Numbered from the stretch's first letter, positions 18,601 to 27,256 are shown. The stretch: DNA of 64,000 nt from Verrucomicrobiales bacterium (GCA_029213265.1 JARGNG010000001.1:62822-126821); one strand, 5' to 3'. A program made the numbers and translations. The notes: generated by a model not told the origin, from the letters alone.

Positions 18601-18705
18601 GTTGGGTTGAAAGAGGTGAAGACCGCTGATTCCATCGAACTGGGCGCACGAACTTCGGTGGCCCGCGCTATTCTCAACCTTCACGAAACCATCACCCGCT
18701 ATTGA
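15685..18705 (+). CDS. PSCyt1-PSCyt2(DUF1549)-PSD1(DUF1553) secreted cytochrome-like protein
   Basis: A 1006-residue exported protein (signal MISFRSFHLALVAGFLVLPA). PSCyt1 follows directly with NRDIRPILSDKCFSCHGP (heme-type CFSCH at 40-44) and MPPPESHK. PSCyt2/DUF1549 spans roughly 140-340 and has a second motif CAECHDHKFDP. A central insert (about 390-640) has Lys/Glu-rich helices and a beta-rich lectin-like part, then PSD1/DUF1553 (about 690-990) with NRFWASLFG and STPLQALVLLND. These proteins are found almost only in Planctomycetota/Verrucomicrobiota, typically beside a DUF1501 gene; their reaction is unproven, but c-type heme in the periplasm is expected. It overlaps the lactonase gene by 4 bases and precedes DUF1501 by 2. 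Confidence 0.92.
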   Translation: MISFRSFHLALVAGFLVLPAIAEEKLSFNRDIRPILSDKCFSCHGPDKNTREADLRLDVREAALEMEAIVPGDVKASESYWRILSDDEEELMPPPESHKSLSEEEKKLITRWIEEGAEYEAHWAYLPVTRPEIPEGVENAVDGFVAKRLQKEGLKISSPAEEVTLLRRLHFDITGLPPAPEDLNRFQRMGKSAYVDELLASPHFGERMAIDWLDAVRYADTVGYHGDQTLEVSAFRDWVINSFNENKPFDQFTIEQIAGDLLPDATLEQKVAAAYNRLGQSSNEGGIQDAEYLAKYQAERVRTTATAWLGATLACAECHDHKFDPYTAADFYGFAAYFADILEKGAYTGDGSYQEGTKPYEREGVVFTGRGPQLEVPSDEERQMRDSLRTKLNAAKKELQKTTPELEASAQKWAAKRAKNLGSSDPVDYVYLEDKGEKNEIKTAGVKFVTDGDGKVYQGGFARSQSSGELVQHIVDGSKKPLVVSEGSVLFSYVWLDEKNPPRQIMLQFHHEKAGWNHRAWWGTEALISYGRSTSDHRHRKLGSLPGTGKWVRLEVPISELNLKSGDKITQLAFTQFGGLAYWDTAGIHTSAAAYRLADLPQPIQKILTKAEGARTDEDRSLLLAHYREIAPELRSVRTEVAQLESELENLKKQIRTVPATIAAKPREIRILPRGNWMDKSGQVVEPGTPHFLPEVKEKSGAGTRLELAHWIASPENPLTARTYVNRFWASLFGNGISTVVDDLGSQGQWPTHPELLDWLAAEFVESGWDVKRLVKTIVLSDTYAQSSDSTPALQEKDPYNSLLARQSGIRLPAELVRDNALTVSGLLNPAVGGRSVKPYQPEGYYQHLNFPRRKYQADQNENQYRRGLYTHWQRTFLHPAMKAFDAPSREECTMEREHSSTPLQALVLLNDPSFVEAAKSLAAESEDVVDMFVRVLTRRPSEEELTVLTALFESEKARLKGAAGAANQLLSVGLKEVKTADSIELGARTSVARAILNLHETITRY

Positions 18706-18707
18706 TT

Positions 18708-20153
18708 ATGGATTCTGTTTTTCTCAATGAACTGAAGCGCCGTGCGTTTCTGGAAAATTCGATGACCGGCCTGGGTTCGGTTGCCCTTGCGGGTTTGTTA
18801 GGAGGTGGTTCGAAAGTCTTTGGTGCGCCAACCGGTCTTCCGGTCGAAAAGAACGGAAGCGGCATTCTCGGAGGTAAGCGTCATGTGCCGGTCAAGGTGA
18901 AGCGCGTCATCCATCTTTGCATGGCAGGGGGGCAGTCCCATCTCGAAAGTTTCGACTACAAACCAAAGCTGGCTGAGCTCGATGGGCGGGCCATGCCGGA
19001 GTCATTCACGAAAGGGCAGCAACTCGCGCAACTGCAGAAGAGCGCCGGAAAGCTGAAGTGCATGGGGCCGCAGTTTGAATTCAAGAAATGCGGCAAATCC
19101 GGGCAGGAGATCAGTTCGGTGTTTCCCCACCTAGGCGAAGTCGCGGATGAGATTGCGATCATTCGTTCAATGCAGACGGAACAAATCAATCACGACCCGG
19201 CCCACACCTTCATGAATACCGGTTCGATCATTCCCGGTCGTCCCAGCATGGGAGCCTGGGTTACCTACGGTATCGGTAGCGAATCCGAGGATCTGCCCGG
19301 CTTTGTCGTTCTGACCAGTGAGGGCGGAGGTCAGGGCCAGCCCATTTCCTCGCGACAATGGAGCAATGGCTTTCTTCCGAGCCAGTATCAGGGGGTTCAG
19401 TTTCAGTCAAAGGGGGATGCGGTCCACTATGTGACCAACCCTCCCGGCGTGACCCGCGAAGCGCAGGAGGAACTTGTCGATTCGGTGAATCAGCTGAACC
19501 GGCTTCTCGGGAAAAAGAGACTCGATCCCGAGATCGAAGGCCGCATTGCCCAGTATGAAATGGCTTTCAAGATGCAGGCTTCGGTTCCTGGGCTCATGGA
19601 TGTGACCGGCGAAAAACCGGAAACGCTGGAGATGTATGGCTGCACTCCGGGGGACGGCTCCTACGCGGCGAACTGTCTTCTCGCACGACGTCTCGCCGAA
19701 CGGGGTGTTCGCTTCATCCAGCTCTATCATCGCGGATGGGATCACCACGGCGGAATCAAGGGAGGATTTGAGAAAACGGCGAAGCTCGTCGATCAGGGAA
19801 CTGCTGCTTTGATTCGGGATCTGAAGGATCGGGGCATGCTCGAAGACACGCTCATCATTTTCGGTGGTGAATTCGGAAGAACTCCGATGGCGCAGGGAAG
19901 TGGGCGCGATCATCACATCAACGCCTTTTCCATGTTCCTTTGCGGCGGAGGAATTCAGGGCGGGGTGACTCACGGAGCTACCGATGAGTTGGGCTACGCG
20001 GCAGTCGAAGATCCGGTCCACGTCCACGATCTTCATGCGACGATGTTGCACTTGTTAGGTGTGAATCACAAACGGCTCACCTTCCGTTTTCAGGGAAGGG
20101 ACTTCCGACTCACTGATGTGTTTGGTCATTTGATCAAACCGATTCTTGCGTAA
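18708..20153 (+). CDS. DUF1501 protein, Tat-exported
   Basis: A 481-residue alkaline-phosphatase-superfamily-like protein with a twin-arginine region (LKRRAFLENS, residues 9-18) and hydrophobic core. Family segments are VIHLCMAGGQSHLESFD, NHDPAHTFMNTGS, PSMGAWVTYGIGSE, HRGWDHHGG and FGGEFGRTPM, ending with FRFQGRDFRLTDVFG. Its usual partner is the PSD1 protein encoded immediately upstream, from which it is separated by 2 bases. An in-frame TTG at 18702 would overlap the upstream stop; ATG 18708 is preferred. Confidence 0.92.
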   Translation: MDSVFLNELKRRAFLENSMTGLGSVALAGLLGGGSKVFGAPTGLPVEKNGSGILGGKRHVPVKVKRVIHLCMAGGQSHLESFDYKPKLAELDGRAMPESFTKGQQLAQLQKSAGKLKCMGPQFEFKKCGKSGQEISSVFPHLGEVADEIAIIRSMQTEQINHDPAHTFMNTGSIIPGRPSMGAWVTYGIGSESEDLPGFVVLTSEGGGQGQPISSRQWSNGFLPSQYQGVQFQSKGDAVHYVTNPPGVTREAQEELVDSVNQLNRLLGKKRLDPEIEGRIAQYEMAFKMQASVPGLMDVTGEKPETLEMYGCTPGDGSYAANCLLARRLAERGVRFIQLYHRGWDHHGGIKGGFEKTAKLVDQGTAALIRDLKDRGMLEDTLIIFGGEFGRTPMAQGSGRDHHINAFSMFLCGGGIQGGVTHGATDELGYAAVEDPVHVHDLHATMLHLLGVNHKRLTFRFQGRDFRLTDVFGHLIKPILA

Positions 20154-20161
20154 TTGATTTC

Positions 20162-21667
20162 TCAAAGGGACTTCAACAGCGAGACAGCGGCTTCGGTGAA
20201 TTGCTTCTCCCACCCGGGCGCAAGGAGGCAGTCACTGTCCTCCTGCGCCCCTCCCCGGTTTTTCATCTGTGCAGCCGTGGGAGCGTAGTAAAGATAGCCA
20301 TTGGTGTATCCGGAAACGAATGCGTTTGGTAGGCCGCACCTCTTTTTGATTTTCAATCCAATCGGAACGGTGACTTCAGCGGGGAAGGTGACGAGACGGA
20401 AATCGCCTACCCGGAGCGCGGCGACTTCGGCGGATGCGGTTGGTCCGGATTCCCTGTTGCGCGCGTGGTGCTTTTTCAAAAGTGCGAGATTGATCTGATG
20501 TCTTGTCAGCTTCTCCATCGTTCGGATGTTGGCGATGTAGGCATCGAGTGCCGCCTTGTTATTCTGATCGAGCGTTTTCCAATCTGCTTTTCCGAGTAGC
20601 TCATCCTGGAGGTAACGATGGGCGGACTCTGAAGGGTAGTTTTCGGACAGATGATATTTCACGTAGAGGGGAAGGAAGGTTTCGAAATTCAAAGTGGTCC
20701 CCTTGAGTGCCTTTGTCAGCGTGTCAATTTCCTCCTCCATTTGGGCGATGCGTTCCGCGAGGTCAGCGAGCGGAACTTCGAGGGTTCGACTTGAGATGGA
20801 AAGTAGAGCGTCGTCACTCGCTTCGATCTTTCTGGCCGCCTGCAAAGTGGAAAGTGCGAGCTTCGTTCCGTGCCATTCGCCGTTTCGAGGTAGCGTGACT
20901 GACTTATAGAGAACTGGATTGATGTCGCCTCCGCATCCCTGGAGAAAGATGGCCATGGCCGAGCCGTCTCCCAGATTCTCTTCGATGATCTTCGAAGCGA
21001 AGCCCGGGATATCGGCGGTGTTCCCTCCGGACGGAATTCCCTGGATGGGATGACAGGCAAACTGATAAACCAACGCGAGCGGTTGCCCGTTGTCGATTCG
21101 GTCCAGTCTCAGGATCCCGATTTCCGGATCAATGGGGCCGACCGAGTCGACGGATTCACTTGGCGGAAGCGAATAGGCATGCCTTTCGTCAACGGTGGAA
21201 CCATCTTTCAAAGCGATCCGTCGATTGATCATGATCTGATCCTCGTGACCTTTCCCGCTCCCTGCCCGGACGGGGACTCGGGCCGCCCAGGCCTTCTCGA
21301 CCGCTTCGATCGTGAGGGCCTCAACATTTTCCGCGACGACGGCGTGGCAGTGGCTCGCGTTGATGACAACCGACTCCGGAGCAATTCCGAAGTTTTCCCG
21401 AAGCGCCGCCCGGACGTTCGCCAGATAGGGATCCCGGATCGAGCCGATTTCCGCAGTAGCGACCGCGTCGACGGCGATAATGACAGCATGGGTATCTCCC
21501 GAACTGAGGACGAGGGCTTTCGCAAAGGGTGGATTGTCGCCTGCGTCGTGTCCCGGTCGGGTGATGTCCATTTTACCGACCCCGGCCTTGAGTTCCCCGG
21601 CGTGGAATGCCTGAGTCTGCAAAAGGAGCCATGCAAGGAGCAGGAAAGATCGGAGTCGAATTTTCAT
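20162..21667 (-). CDS. Secreted neutral/alkaline ceramidase-like protein
   Basis: A 501-residue exported protein (signal MKIRLRSFLLLAWLLLQTQAFHA) resembling the N-terminal domain of neutral/alkaline non-lysosomal ceramidases: AGVGKMDITRP at the start, a zinc-type INASHCHA motif, FACHPIQG, and LQGCGGDINPV (equivalent of the family GDxxPN nucleophile loop). Many such proteins in these phyla lack the C-terminal ceramidase domain, as here, and their substrate need not be ceramide. It is convergent with the DUF1501 gene, whose stop is 8 bases away, and 18 bases downstream of the M14 peptidase gene. Confidence 0.8.
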   Translation of the reverse strand: MKIRLRSFLLLAWLLLQTQAFHAGELKAGVGKMDITRPGHDAGDNPPFAKALVLSSGDTHAVIIAVDAVATAEIGSIRDPYLANVRAALRENFGIAPESVVINASHCHAVVAENVEALTIEAVEKAWAARVPVRAGSGKGHEDQIMINRRIALKDGSTVDERHAYSLPPSESVDSVGPIDPEIGILRLDRIDNGQPLALVYQFACHPIQGIPSGGNTADIPGFASKIIEENLGDGSAMAIFLQGCGGDINPVLYKSVTLPRNGEWHGTKLALSTLQAARKIEASDDALLSISSRTLEVPLADLAERIAQMEEEIDTLTKALKGTTLNFETFLPLYVKYHLSENYPSESAHRYLQDELLGKADWKTLDQNNKAALDAYIANIRTMEKLTRHQINLALLKKHHARNRESGPTASAEVAALRVGDFRLVTFPAEVTVPIGLKIKKRCGLPNAFVSGYTNGYLYYAPTAAQMKNRGGAQEDSDCLLAPGWEKQFTEAAVSLLKSL

Positions 21668-21685
21668 GAGAATGGAAAAGTGTGG

Positions 21686-23272
21686 TCAGGGATTTAGTTG
21701 TTGCAAAACTTCTTTCGGCGGAGTCCAGCCAACCCTTCTCCTCGAAGGGGGAGTGTAGTGGCAGGTGATTACATACAGGTGTTTGGCCTGAAGTGCTTTC
21801 TCCGGGCTGAGATCAATTTGAATCTGGGTGAATCCGTTTCCTGGAAAAGATTGGTAACCGTCGACCGCCGCATCGGGGAGAGCGGCCCCGTTCAGGGTAA
21901 TTTGATCTACCTTGGCATTCGGATAGGGGATTCGAAGCCGGAATCCGATTCCGAATTCCGCGGGGTCCAATCCTTCCTCGACAAAGCCGGGCAGTTCTCC
22001 TCCCTTTTCAACCGCGAGCTTGATTTCGGGTCCTGCCTCGACAAAAGCCTTGATGGAACTCGCGTCGTCCCCGAAACGGGAGGCGGTGTTGGTTAGAAAC
22101 TCAGGAATCTCCGAAGAGAGAAGTTCGCCAGTCGAAGACCCCGTCGAGACGGCGTAGAGAATGCGCCCATCCGTTTGCGGATAAAGGAATCCCTGGGAGA
22201 AGCTTCCCTGACATTGCCACAGACGAATCCGGCTTTTGCGACGTTCTTCCGCGCTGGTTCCGGATGCGGTAACGAAGTGGCCGACAAAAGCCTTCACCCG
22301 GTCAACCGGATATCCTGATGCATTTTCGCCTGCCGGAACTTCATTTCCGAATCGCAGCCACGCTTTCGTCCGGGCGAGTGCACTTTCCTCCCACGCGATT
22401 TCGAGAGCGGCGATCAGGGTGTGGTATTTGGTGTAGCCATATTGTGCGGAATAAAATTGGGCTCGCCCCCTCCAGTGCTGTTTCGCGAGAGGGGCGGCAA
22501 GTGATCCGACCAGAAGACGCTGTGCATCGGCTTCAAATCGGTCAGAGGGAAAGCCCGCTTCCTCGCCGCCGCGAATCATGGCCTCAGTGATTCGCCAGTC
22601 CCAGGGGCGGAGGACAAAGTTGGAATAGGCTGATCCTGTGATTTCGGTCATGATCTGGCCATCGTATCGCTGTCGCGATCCAAGTTTCTCATCGGGGTAT
22701 TCCTGCAGTCCGGTTCCGTGCAAATCGAGATGGGCCTCAGGTTGAAAACGATCGACGGTTTCGAGAAAGGCTTTCATTTCCGGTGCGCGATCGAGCGCGG
22801 AAAAGGACATCGTTTTCAGGTCCCAGTTTGTGATGCCGCCACCGGTGTAGGGGTCGATTTTGAGAGAGTTGCCAAACCGGTCGGTGGAGAAGTAGGCATA
22901 GGGATTCATGATCGGAATCAACCAGACTTCCTGCTTCTTCCTGGTTTTGACAGCGAGGGGATCGTCGCTCAGGAGCCATTCAACAACGCGAAGGCACCCG
23001 GTTGTTCCTGATCGTTCCGGTCCGCCATGCAATGCGGTGATGAGGGAATGCTGTTTGTTGCGGGCGGGGATATTGCTGTCCGTAATCTTGAGAAGATGAA
23101 TCGCCATTCCCTCACGCGTTGTCCCAATCTTTTCTGTGGTGAGCTTGTCAGGATGCTTTTCCGTCCAGTAGGAGAGCGTGGCTTCGTATTCCGCGAGGGT
23201 CAGCCGATGAACCGGCTCGTTCGGGAATGCAGCATTGACGGCGAAGAGGCAAAACAGGATGGCGAAACGCAT
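21686..23272 (-). CDS. Secreted M14-type zinc carboxypeptidase-like protein
   Basis: A 528-residue exported protein (signal MRFAILFCLFAVNAAFP). The peptidase domain spans about 20-320: the zinc-binding region is ALHGGPERSGTTG (His 82, Glu 86, one residue longer than the usual HxxE), followed by IPIMNPYAYF, the third-ligand strand HLDLHG and ALEIAWEE, which would hold the general-base Glu. The remaining 200 residues look like beta-rich accessory domain(s). It may trim peptides or amidated glycans in the periplasm. A longer frame from 23311 would bury the signal. Probably co-transcribed with the ceramidase-like gene 18 bases downstream. Confidence 0.75.
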   Translation of the reverse strand: MRFAILFCLFAVNAAFPNEPVHRLTLAEYEATLSYWTEKHPDKLTTEKIGTTREGMAIHLLKITDSNIPARNKQHSLITALHGGPERSGTTGCLRVVEWLLSDDPLAVKTRKKQEVWLIPIMNPYAYFSTDRFGNSLKIDPYTGGGITNWDLKTMSFSALDRAPEMKAFLETVDRFQPEAHLDLHGTGLQEYPDEKLGSRQRYDGQIMTEITGSAYSNFVLRPWDWRITEAMIRGGEEAGFPSDRFEADAQRLLVGSLAAPLAKQHWRGRAQFYSAQYGYTKYHTLIAALEIAWEESALARTKAWLRFGNEVPAGENASGYPVDRVKAFVGHFVTASGTSAEERRKSRIRLWQCQGSFSQGFLYPQTDGRILYAVSTGSSTGELLSSEIPEFLTNTASRFGDDASSIKAFVEAGPEIKLAVEKGGELPGFVEEGLDPAEFGIGFRLRIPYPNAKVDQITLNGAALPDAAVDGYQSFPGNGFTQIQIDLSPEKALQAKHLYVITCHYTPPSRRRVGWTPPKEVLQQLNP

Positions 23273-23407
23273 TTCCAAGGGGAGCAGGTTCGGGGCTACG
23301 AGGTCAAGCATGCTGCGAGGCGCAATGCATCCACGCTGAGCTACAGGATCACGCCGTTTCGAAACCGTGACAATCCCGTGGTAAGCTGAAACGGTAGAGA
23401 AATACCC

Positions 23408-23440
23408 AACCCTGTTGACCCATGTATCGAACCCTGTTGA
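23408..23440 (+). promoter_or_regulatory. 22-bp-phased direct repeat over an oxidoreductase start codon
   Basis: AACCCTGTTGA occurs at 23408-23418 and again at 23430-23440, exactly 22 bases apart (about two helical turns), straddling the ATG at 23422. The same AACCCTGTT core recurs upstream of the MFS gene (45494) and the DUF1501 gene (61626). Confidence 0.4.
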
Positions 23441-24435
23441 AATCTCTTAGCGTCGCCTTTTTCACTCTTCTCCTCCTTTTGAATCCGGGCGCACGAGCGG
23501 CGGATGAAATCCGGGTGGGGATCATAGGTTTGGACACCGGGCATGTCATCGCGTTTACCAAAACGATGAATGATCCGGCCGCCGAGGGTGCTCTCGCCAA
23601 GTGTCGCGTTGTTGCTGCGTATCCGAAAGGAAGTCCTGACATTGAGTCAAGCGTCAGTCGCGTTCCCAAATACACGAAGGAAATCCAGGAGTTCGGCGTG
23701 GAGATCGTGGATTCGATTCCAGCACTTCTCGAAAAGGTTGATGCGGTTCTGCTCGAAACGAATGATGGCCGGCCTCATCTGGAGCAGGTCATTCCGGTTT
23801 TGAAAGCGGGGAAACGGGTATTCATCGACAAGCCGATTGCGGCATCGCTTGCCGATTCCATTCTCATTTTCAAAGCGGCGGAGAAGTATGGGGTCCCTCT
23901 GTTTTCCTCTTCGTCCCTACGATACGGGCCGAAGTCGCAGGAAGTAAGAGCCGGATCGATCGGGAGAGTTCTTCATGCGCAAACGGGGAGTCCTGCTTCG
24001 ATTGAGAAGACGCATCCGGACTTGTTCTGGTATGGCATTCACGGAGTCGAGTCGCTCTTCACGGTGATGGGCACCGGTTGTCAGTCGGTCGTTCGCAGCA
24101 CATCCGACGAAGGCATGATTCGAGTAACGGGTGACTGGGGCGATGGACGGACGGGGGTTTTTGAGGAACGGAAAGGCTATGGAGGAAACGCAAAAGGGGA
24201 GAAGGGCGAAAGCGAAGTGGGGTCCTATCCCGGCTATGCCCCTCTCGTCGTTGAGATTTGTAAGTATTTCGATTCCGGAAAGATTCCCGTGGAGCCGAAA
24301 GAGACCCTCGAAATCTATGCCTTCATGGAGGCGGCTGATGAGAGCAAACGACAGGACGGGGCGTCCGTCGCGCTTTCCTCCGCGATGAAGAAAGCCACCG
24401 CAGAAGCGGAGAAAAGAATCGCCGAGATTGAGTAG
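23422..24435 (+). CDS. Secreted Gfo/Idh/MocA family oxidoreductase
   Basis: A 337-residue exported protein (signal MYRTLLKSLSVAFFTLLLLL, Ala-rich cleavage site ARAADE). The Rossmann start is IRVGIIGLDTGHV, and the catalytic-Lys region reads FIDKPIAASL, with DKP in place of the usual EKP. It is shorter than the other Gfo/Idh proteins here and has a reduced C-terminal domain. Substrate unknown. It is divergent from the M14 peptidase gene and convergent with the PLP-lyase gene (8 bases between stops). Confidence 0.85.
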   Translation: MYRTLLKSLSVAFFTLLLLLNPGARAADEIRVGIIGLDTGHVIAFTKTMNDPAAEGALAKCRVVAAYPKGSPDIESSVSRVPKYTKEIQEFGVEIVDSIPALLEKVDAVLLETNDGRPHLEQVIPVLKAGKRVFIDKPIAASLADSILIFKAAEKYGVPLFSSSSLRYGPKSQEVRAGSIGRVLHAQTGSPASIEKTHPDLFWYGIHGVESLFTVMGTGCQSVVRSTSDEGMIRVTGDWGDGRTGVFEERKGYGGNAKGEKGESEVGSYPGYAPLVVEICKYFDSGKIPVEPKETLEIYAFMEAADESKRQDGASVALSSAMKKATAEAEKRIAEIE

Positions 24436-24443
24436 AATTTCAG

Positions 24444-25499
24444 TCAGGCGAAAAGCTGATCGGGATCGACGAGCGGACATTCGTTCCCGGCATTCATCGA
24501 TTCGATCGAGTGAGCGTCCTTGAACCCGCTTCCGGTGATCAGGGCCACCACGCGCGCGGAAGGGGGGATGTCCCCATGTTTTGCGGCCTTCAGAATGCCG
24601 GCGAGAGCGACTCCGCCGGCAGGTTCACTGAAGATACCCTCTTCGCGGGCCAGTCGCTTCTGAGCGGCGTAGACTTCCTCGTCGCAAACGACGTGACCGG
24701 TTCCACCTGATGTCCGGCACGCGGCGATCACTTCGTGTCCGTCGATCACATTGGCCACCTGGAGCCCGCTGATCTTCGTGGTGCATTCGACATCCTGAGC
24801 CGCATCGAGCCCTGAGCGGAGCGCGCTCGCAATGGTGTCGTTGCCTTCGGGTTGAACGCAGTGGACTGCGGTTGAGTAGGCGGGAGAGAATCCCCGGGCG
24901 ACAGCGAGAGTGAGTCCCCCTCCTCCGGCAGGAGAGAAAACATGGTCGATGTGCTTCTCCATTTGTTCGTTCAATTCGTAGGCGATGCTCTGGACGCCCT
25001 GCATGCCGAGCGGGCTCCAGTGAAAGGCACTGACCTGGAGCGCGTGTCCGGGCTCTTCCGCTTTCCTATGGAGGCACTCGATCACTTGCTGCGTAACGGC
25101 GGCGTCCGGTCCGAATCCGCGAACACGCTCGATCTCGGCACCGTAGGCGAGCATTTGTTGCAACTTCGCAATCGGTGCGGTCTCGACTACGGCAATCCGA
25201 CAGCGGATTTGTGCCGCGGCGCAGTAGGCAGCGAGAGCAGCTCCTGTATTTCCGCTCGAGGTGGCGAGACAGGTGTTATCTCCGCTTAGCTTCATATGGC
25301 TGATGCCAAGCGCTGCGAAGCGATCTTTGTAGGAACCGGTCGGGTTGCCTGACTCGAGTTTGAAAAAAAGATTCTCCAGGCCGACCGAAGGCCCGATGGA
25401 GCGCGATGCAATCAGCGACGTATTTCCTTCGCCGAGACTGATCCGGAATTCTTCCGATACCGACGACTCGTAGTAGTCCGTGTGGTCCCAGACGCTCAT
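24444..25499 (-). CDS. Threonine synthase-like PLP-dependent lyase
   Basis: A 351-residue fold-type II PLP enzyme. The Schiff-base Lys lies in SGNPTGSYKDR (near residue 58), the substrate loop is SSGNTGAALAAY, and the phosphate-binding glycines are in PAGGGG. The C-terminal LITGSGFKD matches threonine synthase, but related catabolic dehydratases and beta-eliminating lyases share all these motifs. The frame stays open upstream to 25979; that part is Arg/Ser-rich and antisense-like to the next gene, and ATG 25499 overlaps that gene's stop by ATGA. It is the last gene of the 30395-24444 operon, where a catabolic elimination reaction fits better than threonine synthesis. Confidence 0.82.
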   Translation of the reverse strand: MSVWDHTDYYESSVSEEFRISLGEGNTSLIASRSIGPSVGLENLFFKLESGNPTGSYKDRFAALGISHMKLSGDNTCLATSSGNTGAALAAYCAAAQIRCRIAVVETAPIAKLQQMLAYGAEIERVRGFGPDAAVTQQVIECLHRKAEEPGHALQVSAFHWSPLGMQGVQSIAYELNEQMEKHIDHVFSPAGGGGLTLAVARGFSPAYSTAVHCVQPEGNDTIASALRSGLDAAQDVECTTKISGLQVANVIDGHEVIAACRTSGGTGHVVCDEEVYAAQKRLAREEGIFSEPAGGVALAGILKAAKHGDIPPSARVVALITGSGFKDAHSIESMNAGNECPLVDPDQLFA

Positions 25500-26440
25500 A
25501 CTTGCGGAAATGGGTCGGCAATCACGGCAATGGCGTCGCCCTGTTTGATGCGGGGGTAGTCTCTCAGGACGATCACTTTTCCGGCGCGATTGGCCCGCAC
25601 TTCGATGGTCTCCCCGGATTCGGGGGGCGTGATCTGAGCGAGTAGGGCTCCGTTTCCGACTTCCTGCCCCAGTTCGACACGCGATCGGAAAAAGCCGGTC
25701 GCGGGTGCGGGGTGGCAAACTTGCATGTGCCCGGAATCGGGGCGGGTGTCCTCGATGAATTCGGGCGCAATCCTGGTGGACTCTTCTTCGGCAAAAAGTC
25801 CGAGATGGCGGGCCACATTGAGACAGCCGTGAACGAGGGTGTGGTCCAGGCTGATTCCCCGGGTCGCTTCGGAGAGCTCGCGATGGGCTCCGAAGTATTC
25901 CACGTAGATGGCGGGAACATTTTCGTCCCGGGCTACGGAAAGAGACCGCCCTTTCAATCCTGCAGAGGTTCCCCAGCAAAAGGGGAGTTGGAAGGACCGC
26001 GCGAGTTCCCGTTGTTTTTCCAAAATGGTCTGGTCAGGGTGGAGGACGTAGCCGGCGAGCGGAAAGACGGAGAGCTCAGTGCCGCCGGTATGCAGATCGA
26101 CATAGAAATCGGCAGATTTGATTTCGCGACTGAGTGCGGCTGCAACCCGCTCCGTGATGGTTCCCTTAGGGGATCCGGGACAAGTGCGGGCCAGGTCTTT
26201 TCCGTCTTCACCGCAACGCCTTCCCAATGAGAAGGCAGATTCGTTCACAACAGGAATCAGAGTTAGGGTACCGGCAAGAGAATCCGAAAGCGCGGGGCTT
26301 TCCTCGAAATGCTGCACCAGTTTTTGCACCGCCAGCATGGGCAGATATTCGTCACCATGAACGCCGGCGGAAATGAGAAGGCGGGGGCCGGGCTTGTTTC
26401 CACCAAAGCGGAACAGGGGAAAGGGAGGAGACTCACTCAT
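25496..26440 (-). CDS. Succinylglutamate desuccinylase/aspartoacylase family deacylase
   Basis: A 314-residue cytoplasmic zinc hydrolase of the AstE/AspA branch of M14. Zinc ligands are His 28 and Glu 31 in SAGVHGDEYL and the His of VDLHTGG; VEYFGAHRE is in the catalytic-Glu region. A C-terminal biotin/lipoyl-like beta domain (about 230-310, IEVRANRAGKVIVLRDY) resembles that of DoeB-type N-acetyl-diaminobutyrate deacetylases. It should remove an acyl group from an N-acyl amino acid. Stop overlaps the PLP-lyase start by 4 bases, and the SDR gene ends 3 bases before it. Confidence 0.85.
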   Translation of the reverse strand: MSESPPFPLFRFGGNKPGPRLLISAGVHGDEYLPMLAVQKLVQHFEESPALSDSLAGTLTLIPVVNESAFSLGRRCGEDGKDLARTCPGSPKGTITERVAAALSREIKSADFYVDLHTGGTELSVFPLAGYVLHPDQTILEKQRELARSFQLPFCWGTSAGLKGRSLSVARDENVPAIYVEYFGAHRELSEATRGISLDHTLVHGCLNVARHLGLFAEEESTRIAPEFIEDTRPDSGHMQVCHPAPATGFFRSRVELGQEVGNGALLAQITPPESGETIEVRANRAGKVIVLRDYPRIKQGDAIAVIADPFPQV

Positions 26441-26443
26441 TGC

Positions 26444-27256
26444 TTACTCCGGGTTGGTCTCCTCGGCCAGTTTCTCTGCCCGCATGTCCTTGAGTCGAAA
26501 TCCTCCATCAACGGGAAGGATCGTTCCGGTAATGTAGTCGGCGGCGTCGGAGCAGAGAAAGGCCGCCGTACGACCGATATCCCCCGGCAATCCAAGTCTC
26601 CCCCACGGGAGTTCCTTTCCCGCGGCTTCGAGAACCTCATCGGAGAAGGTGACCCGTTCGTTCGGAGTATCGATCCAGCCCGGCTCAATCGCATTGACGT
26701 TGATCCGGTGCGGGAACAACTCCACCGCAATCGTCTGGGTAAGATGATTGAGTGCCGCTTTCGCGGCGCCGTAGGGTGCGCTTCGTTCGAATGGCATTTC
26801 GGCCTGGACGCTGCTAATGAAAAGAATTTTTCCACCTTCACCCCGCTCCACCAGGTGACGGGCGACGGCCTGGCTCAGGTGAAAGCCGGATTTGAAAGTC
26901 CCGTCAATGACCCGGTCGAATTCTTCCGGGGGGAAATCAAGAAAGCCGCCTCTACGGCCGTAGGCGGGGTTGCTGACGAGAATATCAATGCCTCCCGCTT
27001 CGGAAATGGCCCGGTCAACAAGACCGTGGGCGCCTTCGACCGAGAAGACATCGGCTTCGACGGTCCAGCATTCGCGACCGAAGCTCCGAATTTCTTCGGC
27101 CGTTGCATCGAGTTCGTCGCTTCCGGGGCGATCGTTCAGGATCAGCTCGGCTCCGGCGCGCGCCAGTTCGAGTGCACATCCTTTTCCGATGCCGCGACCG
27201 GCACCGGTTACGAGGGCCCGCTTTCCTGTTAGGCTGATCAAGTCAGGTGAGTTCAT
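26444..27256 (-). CDS. Short-chain dehydrogenase/reductase
   Basis: A 270-residue classical SDR. The cofactor motif TGAGRGIG lies near residues 17-24, the NAG-type motif appears as SNPAYG, and the catalytic Ser plus YGAAK (Tyr-x3-Lys) are present, with the C-terminal IEPGWIDTP and ITGTILPVDGGF. It should oxidise or reduce a small hydroxy/keto compound with NAD(P). The start at 27256 overlaps the end of the aldolase gene by 14 bases; a longer frame from 27298 is rejected because the extra residues lie over the aldolase's C-terminus. Confidence 0.9.
   Translation of the reverse strand: MNSPDLISLTGKRALVTGAGRGIGKGCALELARAGAELILNDRPGSDELDATAEEIRSFGRECWTVEADVFSVEGAHGLVDRAISEAGGIDILVSNPAYGRRGGFLDFPPEEFDRVIDGTFKSGFHLSQAVARHLVERGEGGKILFISSVQAEMPFERSAPYGAAKAALNHLTQTIAVELFPHRINVNAIEPGWIDTPNERVTFSDEVLEAAGKELPWGRLGLPGDIGRTAAFLCSDAADYITGTILPVDGGFRLKDMRAEKLAEETNPE

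Noticed and set aside
25500-25979. N-terminal extension of the PLP-lyase frame upstream of 25499
   Set aside because: The extra 160 residues are Arg/Pro/Ser-rich and overlap the deacylase gene in another frame; the ATGA junction at 25496-25499 gives a normal threonine-synthase-like N-terminus.
24444-26440. Ectoine or hydroxyectoine degradation cluster (DoeB/EutB-like pair)
   Set aside because: The deacylase and PLP enzyme resemble DoeB and EutB in family only; DoeA, DoeC, DoeD, EutC and a matching regulator are absent, while an aldolase and SDR are present.
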